Shown in pieces: positions 9,669 through 18,212 of a DNA stretch of 64,000 bases. Both the position numbers and the translations under genes were made by a program. Position 1 is the stretch's first letter. Each line of letters begins with the position of its first letter. Source of the DNA: Amycolatopsis nalaikhensis (GTDB lineage: Bacteria > Actinomycetota > Actinomycetes > Mycobacteriales > Pseudonocardiaceae); NCBI RefSeq assembly GCF_030264295.1, contig NZ_CP127173.1, positions 6,951,501-7,015,500 on the forward strand, given 5' to 3'. The notes under the pieces are model-generated. The model was not told the DNA's origin, made no database searches, and saw nothing but the letters and a program-made list of their open reading frames with translations.

Positions 9669-10063
9669 CGGTCGCCGCGGCGGTCGCGTTCATCTGGCTC
9701 GGCCTGGTGCTCGGCATCTCGTTCCTGGAGGCACCGCTCAAGTTTCGCGCGCCCGGGGTGACGCTGCAGGTGGGACTGGGCATCGGGCGCCTCGTGTTCG
9801 CCGCGCTCAACCGGGTCGAGGTGCTGCTCGCAGCCGCGGTGTGGGTGGCACTGCTGCTGGGGCACCGGTCGGTGGTTTCGTCGGCGATGGCCGGGGCGGT
9901 GGTCCTGGTCCTGATCGTGCAGCTGGTCGCGGTGCGCCCGGCGCTGACTCGCCGATCCGATCGCGTCCTCGCCGGTGAGGAAGGCCCGCGCAGCCACGCG
10001 CACCTGGTCTACGTCGGGCTCGAGGTGGTGAGAAGGTCGCCGGGCTGGCCGGGCTCGGGGTGA
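9665..10063 (+). CDS. Small four-helix membrane protein of unknown function (3' end probably frameshifted)
   Basis: 132 aa as read, with hydrophobic stretches at about residues 4-20, 52-66 and 75-92. It contains the conserved-looking phrase FLEAPLKFRAPGVTLQ. Coupled to narK by an ATGA overlap, so it is probably cotranscribed. The last residues (RRSPGWPGSG) are not membrane-like. Removing one base near 10030 would instead give a final hydrophobic helix (VVKVAGLAGLGVTALAG) ending at 10080. No function is known to me. Confidence 0.7.
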   Translation: MTVAAAVAFIWLGLVLGISFLEAPLKFRAPGVTLQVGLGIGRLVFAALNRVEVLLAAAVWVALLLGHRSVVSSAMAGAVVLVLIVQLVAVRPALTRRSDRVLAGEEGPRSHAHLVYVGLEVVRRSPGWPGSG

Positions 10064-10092
10064 CCGCGCTCGCCGGCTGACCACGCGGGATC

Positions 10093-10131
10093 GCCGAAGC
10101 CCGCCTACCGAGCCGGGCGGCGGGCTTCGGC
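10093..10131. terminator. Bidirectional stem-loop terminator
   Basis: A 13-bp perfect inverted repeat (GCCGAAGCCCGCC at 10093-10105 with its complement at 10119-10131) separated by 13 bases. It lies at the junction of the convergent 9665 membrane gene and the Rip3-like protease, overlapping the protease stop. There is no clear T-run, as is common in high-GC actinobacteria. Confidence 0.65.
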
Positions 10132-11247
10132 GCCCAGCACGGCCAGCTCCAGCGTCCGCGCCACGTCGCCGGGGCTGACGACGCCGGCCAGGACGCCGTT
10201 CGCCACCACCAGCGCGAGGTCCTGACCCGGCCGGCCCCCGATCCGGCCGAGGACCGCCGTCAGCGGGGTCTCGGGGGAGACGACGAGACACGCCGGCGGC
10301 CGGGCGCAGACGTCCTCCACCCGGGTCGAGGTGCGGGCCTCTTCCGGCACCCGCGCGAGAGCCGCCAGGCTGACCACACCGAGCGGGCGGCCGTCGAACG
10401 ACACCACCGGGTAGGTGCGGAACGGCAGGGACGCGGCCTGGTCGACGAACGCCCGCACGGTGAACCAGCCGGGTGCCGTGACCGGGTCCGCCGTCATGAT
10501 CTCGCCCAGCCGGATCCGGGCGAGCACCTCGCGAGCCGGGCCGGCCGCGAGCTCCGCCCGGGCGCTGAAGCCGAGGAACCAGCCGATGCCGACGAGCCAC
10601 AGCCCGGCGAGGCTGCCGAACCACAGCAGCTCGACGAGCCCGGCCGAAGCCAGCACCACGCCGAGGACGCGGCCCGCACGGGCGGCCACGGCCTGGGCTC
10701 GGCGGCGGTCTCCGGTGAGCTTCCAGACGACGGCCTGCAGGATCCGGCCGCCGTCCAGCGGGGTGCCGGGGAGCAGGTTGAACACCGCGAGCACGAGGTT
10801 CGTCCAGCCCAGCCAGGTCAGCGTGACGACCACGACGGCGGGCACCGACGCTGGGAGCAGTACGGCGGTGCCCAGGAACGCGGCACCCGCCAGGAGGCTC
10901 GCCAGTGGCCCGGCGACAGCGACCGCGAAGGCCGTTCCGGGGTTCGGCGGCTCGCCGGGAATCTCGGTGGTGCCGCCGAGCAGCCACAGCGTGATGCGGT
11001 CGACGCTGAGTCCGCGGTGCCGCGCCACCAGTGCGTGGCTGAGCTCGTGCACCAGCAGCGACGAGAAGAACACCACGGACCCGGCCACCCCGGCGGCCCA
11101 GTACACCGCCGTCGGCAGTCCGGGGGCGGCTTCGGGCAGCAGCGACCCGGCGAGCAGGTCGGCCAGCAGGGCCATGATCATAAGCACGGACCAGTGCGCG
11201 CCGACGGGGATACCGGCCGGGCGCCCGAGCGGGAAGGTGGCTCGCAT
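10105..11247 (-). CDS. Site-2 protease family (M50) zinc metalloprotease with CBS pair, Rip3-like
   Basis: 380 aa intramembrane protease. The zinc motif HELSH is at residues 67-71, and the second motif NLLPGTPLDGG (Asp at about 165) carries the third ligand. Around them are about six membrane helices, followed by a C-terminal CBS pair (about 235-375, starting LGEIMTADPVT). This architecture matches M. tuberculosis Rv2625c (Rip3), a DosR-regulon member. The ATG at 11247 (MRATFPLGRPAG) is chosen because longer reading runs into the opposite-strand ppk2. The divergent promoter shared with ppk2 holds a good DosR-like box. Confidence 0.9.
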   Translation of the reverse strand: MRATFPLGRPAGIPVGAHWSVLMIMALLADLLAGSLLPEAAPGLPTAVYWAAGVAGSVVFFSSLLVHELSHALVARHRGLSVDRITLWLLGGTTEIPGEPPNPGTAFAVAVAGPLASLLAGAAFLGTAVLLPASVPAVVVVTLTWLGWTNLVLAVFNLLPGTPLDGGRILQAVVWKLTGDRRRAQAVAARAGRVLGVVLASAGLVELLWFGSLAGLWLVGIGWFLGFSARAELAAGPAREVLARIRLGEIMTADPVTAPGWFTVRAFVDQAASLPFRTYPVVSFDGRPLGVVSLAALARVPEEARTSTRVEDVCARPPACLVVSPETPLTAVLGRIGGRPGQDLALVVANGVLAGVVSPGDVARTLELAVLGAEARRPAR

Positions 11248-11304
11248 GCCCGGACCATCCTCCCCGCGGGCGCGGGCGGGGAGGGCCGCACCGCCTCGTC
11301 CGGA

Positions 11305-11318
11305 GGGACCAAAGACCT
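11305..11318. promoter_or_regulatory. DosR-like box in the Rip3-like/ppk2 divergent promoter
   Basis: GGGACCAAAGACCT matches 11 of 14 positions of the mycobacterial DosR core GGGACTWWAGTCCC (counted by eye). It lies 58 bp from the protease start and 59 bp from the ppk2 start, so a DevR dimer here could serve both genes. Confidence 0.6.
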
Positions 11319-11376
11319 CCGTGACGCCGACGTCCGGCCGCAGCCCGCGCGGGTGCCCGCTTCGTACCGTCGAAGC

Positions 11377-12189
11377 ATGGCGGACAGGAAGAAGTCGCGG
11401 ATCCCGCGCCCGGTCTACGAACGGGAGCTCCTGCGGCTGCAGGCCGAGCTGGTCAAGCTGCAGGAGTGGGTGCGCCACGAAGGCGTCCGCCTGGTCGTGG
11501 TGTTCGAGGGCCGCGACGCCGCCGGCAAGGGCAGCACCATCAAGCGCGTCACCGAGCATCTGAACCCGCGGGTGGTGCGGATCGCGGCGCTGCCGAGCCC
11601 GACCGAGCGCGAGCGGACGCGGTGGTACTTCCAGCGCTACATCGAGCACCTGCCCGCGGCGGGCGAGATCGTGCTGTTCGACCGCAGCTGGTACAACCGC
11701 GCCGGCGTCGAGCGCGTGATGGGGTTCTGCACGCCCGAGGAGCACCGCCGGTTCCTGCAGCAGTGCCCGATCTTCGAACGCCTGCTCGTCGACGACGGTG
11801 TCCTGCTGCGCAAGTACTGGTTCTCCGTCAGCCTCGACGAGCAGGAACGGCGGTTCGCCGCGCGGATCGACGATCCGATGCGCCGCTGGAAGCTCTCGCC
11901 CGTCGACCTGCAGTCCGTGACCCACTGGGAGGACTACTCGCGGGCGAAGGACGACATGTTCGTGCACACCGACACCGCGGAATCCCCTTGGCACGTCGTC
12001 GAAAGCGAGGAGAAGCGGCGCGGCAGGCTGAACATGATCGCGCACCTGCTCTCCAGCGTGCCCTACCACGAGGTGTCCCGCCCGGCGGTTTCGCTGCCGC
12101 CGCGCCCCGGGCCGACCGGCTACTTCCGGCCCGACCGGCGGCTGCAGACCTACGTTCCCGACCACGCGGCGACCCTGCTGCCGCGCTGA
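11377..12189 (+). CDS. ppk2: Polyphosphate kinase 2 (PPK2)
   Basis: 270 aa single-domain PPK2, which moves phosphate between polyphosphate and nucleotides. Walker A is GRDAAGKGS (about residues 48-56), the lid/Walker B region is FDRSWYNRAGVERVMGF, and the C-terminal WKLSPVDLQS and YSRAKDDMF segments are typical. The ATG at 11377 starts MADRKKSRIPRPVY. It shares a DosR-like box with the Rip3-like gene, which suggests polyphosphate is tapped or stored under hypoxia. The direction (NDP or NTP synthesis) cannot be told from the sequence. Confidence 0.92.
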   Translation: MADRKKSRIPRPVYERELLRLQAELVKLQEWVRHEGVRLVVVFEGRDAAGKGSTIKRVTEHLNPRVVRIAALPSPTERERTRWYFQRYIEHLPAAGEIVLFDRSWYNRAGVERVMGFCTPEEHRRFLQQCPIFERLLVDDGVLLRKYWFSVSLDEQERRFAARIDDPMRRWKLSPVDLQSVTHWEDYSRAKDDMFVHTDTAESPWHVVESEEKRRGRLNMIAHLLSSVPYHEVSRPAVSLPPRPGPTGYFRPDRRLQTYVPDHAATLLPR

Positions 12190-12205
12190 ACCCGAGGAGG
12201 AAACC

Positions 12206-12397
12206 ATGGATGCCAGGGAGAAAGCGGCCATCGAGGCCGAAGCGCGCCGGGACGTCGCCGAGCGTGGCCGCCACGGCCCCAAGCTGGCACCGTATCTGTA
12301 CGCGGTCGAGCACCACGCGATCAAGGAGAACGGTGAGGACGTCGTCCCGGCCGCCGAGGACGAGCCTCGGCGGCCGGCGGGGGAGCCTCAGTCCTGA
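12206..12397 (+). CDS. Small charged protein of unknown function
   Basis: 63 aa, hydrophilic, rich in Glu, Arg and Ala, with the central phrase GPKLAPYLYAVEHHAIKEN. A strong GAGGAGGAAA ribosome binding site precedes the ATG. It follows ppk2 by 16 bp and is probably cotranscribed. The 3' end overlaps the convergent gene at 12388 by 10 bp. Not recognised. Confidence 0.65.
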   Translation: MDAREKAAIEAEARRDVAERGRHGPKLAPYLYAVEHHAIKENGEDVVPAAEDEPRRPAGEPQS

Positions 12398-13005
12398 TCG
12401 GCGCGCGTGTAGGCCGTGAGCGCTTGTTTCCGGGCGCTCACGGCGATCGTGCGGACCAGGGCGGTGTGCACGGATCCGATGACGGGCCGGGAGAGCCGCC
12501 AGTACCGGCGGAACTTCAGCCAGCTTTCCGGGTCGGTCATCGCGACCCGCGTGTGCACCGTCAGCAGCGTGCGGTGCGGGCCGTACGGGAGGGTCGACAC
12601 GGCCATGACGATCTTCCCGTAGCCGGGCTCTTCGAAGCCGGCGAAGTCGTCGGCCTCGACGCGGCGCCACGGGATCACCGGTTTCCAGAACTTGCCCGCG
12701 ACGCCGAGTGCGAACTCACTGCCCGGCCGCTCGCCGAGCAGGGCCCACTCCGAGCCGGTGTCGAGGTCGTCGGGGGTGAGCCGGGTCGGTTGCCGCGGTG
12801 GGCCGTGCCGCCGGTTGCGCCAGCGCTCGGGCAGCGCGCGCACCCAGCCGGCGGCCGAGACGACGCCGCCGCGGACGTCGGTGAAGTCGAGTTCGCGCGC
12901 GGCGGCGTAGGTGTCCTTCACCGGCGCGTCCACGACGGCGGTGCGCACCAGCTCGAACTGCGGGTGCGGCAGGAAATGGTCGATGAGCAGATCGGTTTCG
13001 GTCAT
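12388..13005 (-). CDS. Putative SRPBCC/START-superfamily protein
   Basis: 205 aa soluble protein. The opening (about residues 18-40: VRTAVVDAPVKDTYAAARELD) and the later VMAVSTLPYGPHRTLLTVHTR resemble the beta-alpha-beta grip fold of SRPBCC proteins. No catalytic residues can be assigned. The start MTETDLLIDHFLPHPQ at 13005 is chosen because reading further upstream enters the divergent USP promoter. Function unknown; the neighbours suggest a stress role. Confidence 0.65.
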   Translation of the reverse strand: MTETDLLIDHFLPHPQFELVRTAVVDAPVKDTYAAARELDFTDVRGGVVSAAGWVRALPERWRNRRHGPPRQPTRLTPDDLDTGSEWALLGERPGSEFALGVAGKFWKPVIPWRRVEADDFAGFEEPGYGKIVMAVSTLPYGPHRTLLTVHTRVAMTDPESWLKFRRYWRLSRPVIGSVHTALVRTIAVSARKQALTAYTRADQD

Positions 13006-13137
13006 GGCCACCAGGGTCGGCGTCCCGCGGTCGCGGGACAGGCGGATTTGGTCCCCGGCGAAAAGGACTTCGTGCTCTGACCCGTGAGTACACCGGACGC
13101 GCATGCTGCCGGGGTGACCGAACCCGAGGAGGACGTG
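13006..13137. promoter_or_regulatory. Divergent promoter of the 12388 and 13138 genes with weak DosR-like motifs
   Basis: Two partial motifs are seen: GATTTGGTCCCC (complement GGGGACCAAATC) near 13046-13056, and AAGGACTTCGTGCTC near 13062-13076. The second closely resembles the motif upstream of the nitroreductase at 45339. Each has one good half-site and a poor second half. Confidence 0.35.
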
Positions 13138-13944
13138 ATGACGGCAACCGCGACCCGCCCGGTGGTGGCCGGGGTGGACGCCTCGGCGGCCGCGCTCGCC
13201 GCGGTCCGCTGGGCCGCCGCGGAAGCGGTGCGCCGGGACACGACACTGCGGCTGCTGCACGCCTGTGTCTTCGGAGACGAACGACCCCACGACGACTCCG
13301 AGCTGCTGCTGGAGCACGTCTATCGCTTCCTCCGCCGCGCCGCGGAGGTCGCTCGTGAGCAGGCGCCGGGTGTGCGGGTCGAGACTCAGGTCCGGCTGGG
13401 GCTCGCCGTCGACTTGCTGCTCGCGGAGTCGGCCGATGCGGCGCTGGTCGTCCTCGGCTCGCACGGCCTTGGTGGCTTGCGTGGCGCGCTGATCGGCTCG
13501 GTCGCCCTGCGGGTCGCGGCTGGCGCGTCGTGCCCCGTCGTCGTTGTGCCGGGGCAGCGGTCCACTCGGACCGGGCCGGTGCTCGTCGGGTTCGATCCGT
13601 CGGGTTCGAGTGAGCATGCGCTCCGGTTCGCCCTTGAGGAGGCGGCCGCGGTGTGTGCCCGGGTGCATGTCGTGCACGCCTGGCGCATCGGTGACGGCCA
13701 CGTCGAGCAGCGGGAGCTGGAAGCGCATCTCGCGGGCTGGGCCCGCAAGTACCCGGCGCTGGAGATCACGGCCCAGGCGCTGCGGGACCGCAGCCCGGCC
13801 CGCGCCCTGCTGGCCGCCGCTCCCGGAGCCCGGCTGATCGTCGTGGGCACCCGTGGCCGCGGCCCGGTCGCCGGCGGGGTGCTGGGTTCGACCGGCAACG
13901 CCCTGCTCGCGCACGCGGCCTGCCCGGTCGCGGTCGTGCACTGA
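13138..13944 (+). CDS. Universal stress protein, two USP domains
   Basis: 268 aa with tandem USP folds. Domain 1 (about 8-140) starts VVAGVDASAAALAAVRWA and carries VLGSHGLGGLRGALIGS, the G-2x-G-9x-G(S) ATP-binding motif. Domain 2 (about 145-268) carries VVGTRGRGPVAGGVLGST. The ATG at 13138 has GAGGAGG upstream. Two-domain USPs of this type are M. tuberculosis DosR-regulon members (Rv2623, Rv2005c, Rv1996). A CBS-BON gene follows 20 bp downstream, a pairing repeated elsewhere in the window. Confidence 0.93.
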   Translation: MTATATRPVVAGVDASAAALAAVRWAAAEAVRRDTTLRLLHACVFGDERPHDDSELLLEHVYRFLRRAAEVAREQAPGVRVETQVRLGLAVDLLLAESADAALVVLGSHGLGGLRGALIGSVALRVAAGASCPVVVVPGQRSTRTGPVLVGFDPSGSSEHALRFALEEAAAVCARVHVVHAWRIGDGHVEQRELEAHLAGWARKYPALEITAQALRDRSPARALLAAAPGARLIVVGTRGRGPVAGGVLGSTGNALLAHAACPVAVVH

Positions 13945-13964
13945 ACGGAAACGAGGGAACCACC

Positions 13965-14549
13965 ATGAAGGCACGGGACATCATGACCAGGCCGGTCGTG
14001 CGGGTCGGCCCGGGAACGCCGGTCCGCGAAGCCATCGTGCTGCTCACCGAGCACTGCGTCGCGGCCCTGCCGGTGGTGGGGGCCGAGGACGCCGTGCTCG
14101 GCATGTTCACCGAGGCCGACGCGCTCCGCAGCGGCGTCGCCGGCGAAGGCCCGGCGCCGCACCTCCTGGTGGGCTCGATGATGACCACGCCGGCCGAGAC
14201 CGTCGGCCTCGACACCGACGTCACCGAGATCGCCCGGCGGATGCTGGGCGACCGGCTGCGCAGCATCCCGGTGGTCGACGACGGCGTGCTCGTCGGCATC
14301 GTCAGCCGCCGCGACATGCTCAGCCCGCTGGTGCGCCAGGACGACTCCATCGCCTCGCACCTCAACGCGCTGCTGTCCGACTACTCCGGTCACCGCGACC
14401 GCTGGACGATCTCCGTCACGGGCGGCATGGTGACGATCCGCGGCGCCTTCACCGACGAGGCCGAACGCCGGGTCGTGACCGCGCTGGCGAAGACCGTCTA
14501 CGGCGTCGTCGGCGTCGAACTCTGGGAAGAAGCGACGGTGACGACATGA
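13965..14549 (+). CDS. CBS-pair protein with C-terminal BON domain
   Basis: 194 aa. The CBS pair (about 1-125) starts MKARDIMTRPVVRV, with the second repeat starting VGSMMTTPAETVGL. The BON domain (about 135-190) is recognised from RWTISVTGGMVTIRGAF and the ending VVGVEL. CBS pairs usually bind adenine nucleotides; BON domains bind lipids or other ligands. No output domain is present, so a stand-alone energy sensor is likely. The next gene overlaps its stop by 4 bp. Confidence 0.92.
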   Translation: MKARDIMTRPVVRVGPGTPVREAIVLLTEHCVAALPVVGAEDAVLGMFTEADALRSGVAGEGPAPHLLVGSMMTTPAETVGLDTDVTEIARRMLGDRLRSIPVVDDGVLVGIVSRRDMLSPLVRQDDSIASHLNALLSDYSGHRDRWTISVTGGMVTIRGAFTDEAERRVVTALAKTVYGVVGVELWEEATVTT

Positions 14550-15070
14550 AGATCCTCGTCGCGGTGGCCACCCGGCATGGCGCCACCAGGGAGATCGCCG
14601 AGAACGTTGCCACCGCGGTCGGCGCCGCGCTGACCGATGCTGGGGTCGAGCCGCTGGTCGAGGTCCGCGACGCGGGCCTGGTGCACTCGGTCGAGGGCTT
14701 CGATGCCGTGGTCCTCGGCAGCGCCGTCTACATGGGACACTGGTTGGAGCCGGCCAGGAAACTCGCCGAGTCCTTTTCGGATGAACTCCGCCGCGTGCCG
14801 GTCTGGCTCTTCTCCAGCGGCCCGATCGGTGAGCAGGACAAGCCGGCCGAAGAGCCGGTCGCGGTCGAGGACCTGGTCCGGCGGCTCGGGGCCCGCGGGC
14901 ACCGGCTGTTCGGCGGGAAAATCGACCGCCGTTCGCTGCACTTTCCCGAGCGCGCCGTCGTGGCGGCCTTGCGGGTCGCGGACGGCGACAACCGGGACTG
15001 GCCGTCGATCCGCGCGTGGGGCCGGGACATCGGTTCCGCACTGGCCCAAGTCGTGAGGAGCACGTCATGA
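14546..15070 (+). CDS. Flavodoxin-domain protein
   Basis: 174 aa with an N-terminal FMN phosphate-binding loop (VAVATRHGATREIAE, residues 4-18) and the flavodoxin core VVLGSAVYMGHWLEPARKL. It resembles the HemG-like, menaquinone-linked flavodoxin family, so oxidation of a small substrate such as protoporphyrinogen is possible but not shown. ATGA overlaps with both neighbours indicate tight coupling with the CBS-BON gene and the DUF4389 gene. Confidence 0.85.
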   Translation: MKILVAVATRHGATREIAENVATAVGAALTDAGVEPLVEVRDAGLVHSVEGFDAVVLGSAVYMGHWLEPARKLAESFSDELRRVPVWLFSSGPIGEQDKPAEEPVAVEDLVRRLGARGHRLFGGKIDRRSLHFPERAVVAALRVADGDNRDWPSIRAWGRDIGSALAQVVRSTS

Positions 15071-16461
15071 CCATCCCGAAGACCTATCCCGTCCGGGTCG
15101 AAGCGAGCCTGGACGAACCCCTTTCCCGCTGGCTGTGGCTGGTCAAGTGGCTCTTGGCCGTGCCGCACTACGTCGTTTTGGCGTTCCTGTGGTTCGCCTA
15201 CCCGTTCGTCACGATGGCCGCGTTCTTCGCGATCCTGGTGACCGGCCGGTACCCGCGGCCGCTGTTCGACTTCACCTCCGGCGTGCTGCGCTGGAGCTGG
15301 CGGGTGCAGTACTACTCCTACGCCGCACTCGGCACCGACCGGTACCCGCCGTTCACCTTGGCCGACGTCCCGGACTACCCGGCCCGGCTCGAGATCGCCT
15401 ACCCCGAACGGCTTTCCCGCGGCCTGGTACTGGTGAAGTGGTGGCTGCTGGCCATCCCGCACTTCATCGTCGTCGGCGTGTTCGTGGGCGGTGGCAGCTG
15501 GCTGGCGGCCCGCGACGGGAGCGATGACTTCACCTGGGCGGCCGGCGGTCTGGTGGGCGTGCTCGTCCTGGTGGCGGGGGTGGTGCTGCTGTTCACCGGC
15601 CGCTACCCCCGGCCGATCTTCGACTTCGTGCTCGGGATGGACCGCTGGGTGCTGCGGGTCGCGGCCTACGTGTCGCTGATGACCGACGAATACCCGCCGT
15701 TCCGGCTCGACATGGGCGGCGCCGAAGCCGGCCACGAGCCGCCGCACCCGCGCCCGCCTGCGCACCCGGCCGGGCCGTCCGGCTGGACCGGCGGGCGGAT
15801 CGCCGCCGCGATCTCGGGCGCGGTGCTGGTGCTGGGCTCGATGGGCCTGCTGACCGGCGGCGCGACCCTGCTCTGGGCCGACCGCACCCAGCGGGACGCC
15901 GACGGCTACCTGACGGCCTCCACCACGGTCGTCGCGAGCGGCTACGCCGTCGCGAGCGACCCCGTGCGGCTGCAGGGCGTGTCCACGCCGAAGGTGGCCG
16001 GGATCGTCGGTGACGTCCGGATCCGGGCCACCGGCACGGACAGCCGCCCGGTCTTCGTGGGCATCGGCCGGACCGACGCCGTCGAGCGGTACCTGGCCGC
16101 GACCGAGTACACGGCTCCCGGCGACCGGACCCACCCGGGCGGCGCCCCGGCCGTCCCGCCCGGCGATGCAGGGATCTGGGTCGCGAGCGCGTCCGGCCCG
16201 GGCACGCAGAGCATCGGCTGGCCGGTGCGCGACGGGCAGTGGACCGCGGTCGTGATGAACGCCGACGCCTCGCGCGGGATCTCCGTGCGCGCCGAGGCCG
16301 GCGCCACCGCACCCGCCCTCGGCTGGATCGCCTTCGGCCTGCTGCTCTCCGGGGCCGTGGTGCTGGCCGGCGGTGCCGTCCTGATCGGGGTCGCCGCGCA
16401 CCGCGCGTCGCGACACCCCGGATCGCCCACCACACCCGAACCATCCACTGTGGACGTCTGA
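15067..16461 (+). CDS. DUF4389-family membrane protein
   Basis: 464 aa. Two copies of the DUF4389 unit: residues about 8-100 (YPVRVEASLDEPLSRWLWL) and about 113-215 (LEIAYPERLSRGLVLVKWW), each with two membrane helices and the phrase FTGRYPRP or VTGRYPRP. Then comes a Pro-rich linker, a helix at about 260-285, an extracytoplasmic beta-rich region, and a final helix (about 418-445) with a short cytoplasmic tail. Function unknown. It overlaps the flavodoxin gene by 4 bp. Confidence 0.8.
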   Translation: MTIPKTYPVRVEASLDEPLSRWLWLVKWLLAVPHYVVLAFLWFAYPFVTMAAFFAILVTGRYPRPLFDFTSGVLRWSWRVQYYSYAALGTDRYPPFTLADVPDYPARLEIAYPERLSRGLVLVKWWLLAIPHFIVVGVFVGGGSWLAARDGSDDFTWAAGGLVGVLVLVAGVVLLFTGRYPRPIFDFVLGMDRWVLRVAAYVSLMTDEYPPFRLDMGGAEAGHEPPHPRPPAHPAGPSGWTGGRIAAAISGAVLVLGSMGLLTGGATLLWADRTQRDADGYLTASTTVVASGYAVASDPVRLQGVSTPKVAGIVGDVRIRATGTDSRPVFVGIGRTDAVERYLAATEYTAPGDRTHPGGAPAVPPGDAGIWVASASGPGTQSIGWPVRDGQWTAVVMNADASRGISVRAEAGATAPALGWIAFGLLLSGAVVLAGGAVLIGVAAHRASRHPGSPTTPEPSTVDV

Positions 16462-16475
16462 GAGAGGGAAAGGCC

Positions 16476-16754
16476 ATGCACGCGAAGCCGGGCGACTGGC
16501 TCGTCATCAAGGGCCCCCGGGTCGACGCACCCGAACAGCGGGGCCGGATCCTCGAGGTCCACTCGGCCGACGGCACGCCCCCGTACGTCGTCCGCTGGAC
16601 CGCCGACGACCACGTGTCGACGGTCTTCCCCGGCCCGGACGCAGTCGTGCTGACCGCCGAAGAGGAACAAGCCGCCGAGGAACGCGCCCGCCACCGTTAT
16701 GACCGGGTCCAACAGCTCATCCACGAGGAGGACAGCCATGCACGGCTTCACTGA
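16476..16754 (+). CDS. DUF1918 small protein
   Basis: 92 aa. The N-terminal beta-barrel region (MHAKPGDWLVIKGPRV... PPYVVRWTADDHVSTVFPG) matches the DUF1918 pattern common in actinobacterial stress operons. A Glu/Arg-rich helical tail follows. GAGAGGGAAAGG provides the ribosome binding site. Its end overlaps the next USP start by 17 bp. Function unknown. Confidence 0.85.
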   Translation: MHAKPGDWLVIKGPRVDAPEQRGRILEVHSADGTPPYVVRWTADDHVSTVFPGPDAVVLTAEEEQAAEERARHRYDRVQQLIHEEDSHARLH

Positions 16755-17650
16755 CGGTGCCGTCGTCGCCGGGATCGATGGGTCGGGTTCGGCGCTGCGT
16801 GCCGCCGTCTGGGCCGGGGCCGAGGCCGTCCGCCGCGGCCGGCCGTTGCGCCTCGTGCAGATCTACGCCCTGCCGCCCGTGAAGGCCCCGGTCGCGTTCG
16901 GGACCCACGAGCAGGTCCGGGCGGGCCTGGCCGAACGGGCCGAAGGCCGGCTCGCCGACGCCCGGGCCGCGGTGCTCGCCGAGCACCCCGGCCTGGCGGT
17001 CACCACGGCCGCCCGGGAGTGGAGCCCGGTCACCGCCCTGGTGCAGGAGTCGCAGCACGCCGAACTGGTGGTGCTGGGTTCGCGCGGGCTGGGCGGGTTC
17101 ACCGGCCTGCTCGTCGGCTCGACCGCCGTCGCGGTGGCCGCGCACGCGCACTGCCCGATCGTCGTCGTCCGCGGCCGGATGCCGCAGGACCCGCCGCCGG
17201 TCAGCGGGCCGGTGCTCGTCGGTGCCGACGGCTCGCCTGACAGCGAGGCCGCGCTCGCGTTCGCCTGTGAAGAGGCGCGGCTGCGCGGCACCGGGCTCGT
17301 CGCGGTGCACACCTGGAGCGACGTCCTCGCCGACGGCATGCTCCGGCCGCACCCGCTGCAGGAGGATGCGGCGGAGATCGCGGAGGCGGAGCGAGTCAAG
17401 CTCGCCGAGCAGGTCGTGGGCTGGCAGCAGAAGTACCCGGATCTGGCGATCGAGGTCCAGGTCATGCGCGGACGCCCGGTGCGGACCCTGCTGGAAGCTC
17501 GGCGAGCAGGCGCAGCTGATCGTGGTCGGCTGCCGCGGCCGCGGCGGGTTCACCGGCATGTTGCTCGGTTCGACGAGCCAGGCGCTGATCGCGCACTCGC
17601 CGTGCCCGGTGGCGGTCGTACGGCCCCAGAAGGCCGGGGGAGAACCGTGA
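16738..17650 (+). CDS. Universal stress protein, two USP domains (one-base frameshift)
   Basis: ATG at 16738 (MHGFTDGAVVAGIDGSG). Domain 1 carries VLGSRGLGGFTGLLVGST. Domain 2 begins VLVGADGSPDSEAALAF. After LLEAR (about 17500) the frame breaks; one base later the normal ending resumes as AQLIVVGCRGRGGFTGMLLGS and stops at 17650. Dropping one G at 17501-17502 would restore a continuous protein of about 303 aa. The restored stop overlaps the GTG of the next gene by 4 bp, which argues that the gene is really intact. Confidence 0.88.
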
Positions 17651-18054
17651 CCACCCTGCGAACGCGTGCGACGATGCGGCTGCTGGCCACCTTCGAGACG
17701 GTGTTGGCCGCGAGCGCGGTGTACGGCGGGATCTCCCTGATGGCCGGCGCGCCGGGCTTCAGGATGCCCGTCGCCTGGCTGGCGCCGCTCGGGTTGACCA
17801 GCTGGGTGCTGCCGGGGCTGGCGCTGGCGCTCGGCATCGGCGGGTCCCTGGCCTGGGCTTCGGTGTTCGCGTGGCGGATCGACTTCCGCGCGCCGATCGC
17901 GGCGCTGGCGGCGTGTGCGGTGCTCACCGGCTGGCTGGCGATCCAGTTCGGGGTGATCGGGGTGCGGGCCCCGGTCCAGCGGGTGACCGTGGCACTCGTG
18001 GTCGTGCTGCTCGGGCTCGCGCTGCTCGCCCGGCGCCGGTTGGCGAAGCCGTGA
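17647..18054 (+). CDS. Small four-helix membrane protein
   Basis: 135 aa, GTG start overlapping the restored USP stop. Four hydrophobic segments at about residues 12-32, 43-66, 74-98 and 108-128, with basic ends (RTRATMR at the start, ARRRLAKP at the end). Not recognised. It is the last gene of the run before a DosR-like box. Confidence 0.75.
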   Translation: MTTLRTRATMRLLATFETVLAASAVYGGISLMAGAPGFRMPVAWLAPLGLTSWVLPGLALALGIGGSLAWASVFAWRIDFRAPIAALAACAVLTGWLAIQFGVIGVRAPVQRVTVALVVVLLGLALLARRRLAKP

Positions 18055-18116
18055 GGAGCGACCTGGCCCGGCCGCCACGACCGGACCTTCGTCCTTTGTG
18101 GACGTAAACCGGCGAA

Positions 18117-18130
18117 GGGACGTAAGTCCT
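18117..18130. promoter_or_regulatory. DosR-like box upstream of the CBS-BON/USP/phosphoketolase genes
   Basis: GGGACGTAAGTCCT matches 12 of 14 positions of GGGACTWWAGTCCC and is a near-perfect inverted repeat. It lies 83 bp before the CBS-BON start at 18213. A looser copy (GTCCTTTGTGGACG) sits at about 18091-18104. The position suits activation of the 18213-22082 operon. Confidence 0.65.
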
Positions 18131-18212
18131 CACGACCGATGACCGACGCCAGCGGTGCCCCGGGTCCCGCCTTCCTAGGTTGGGAAGTGACACGAAAGGC
18201 AGGAACCCCCCG

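Noticed and set aside
10105..12324. A 739-codon minus-strand frame covering the Rip3-like gene and the complement of ppk2
   Set aside because: Only the part from 11247 onward encodes the protease; the rest is antisense to a clear PPK2.
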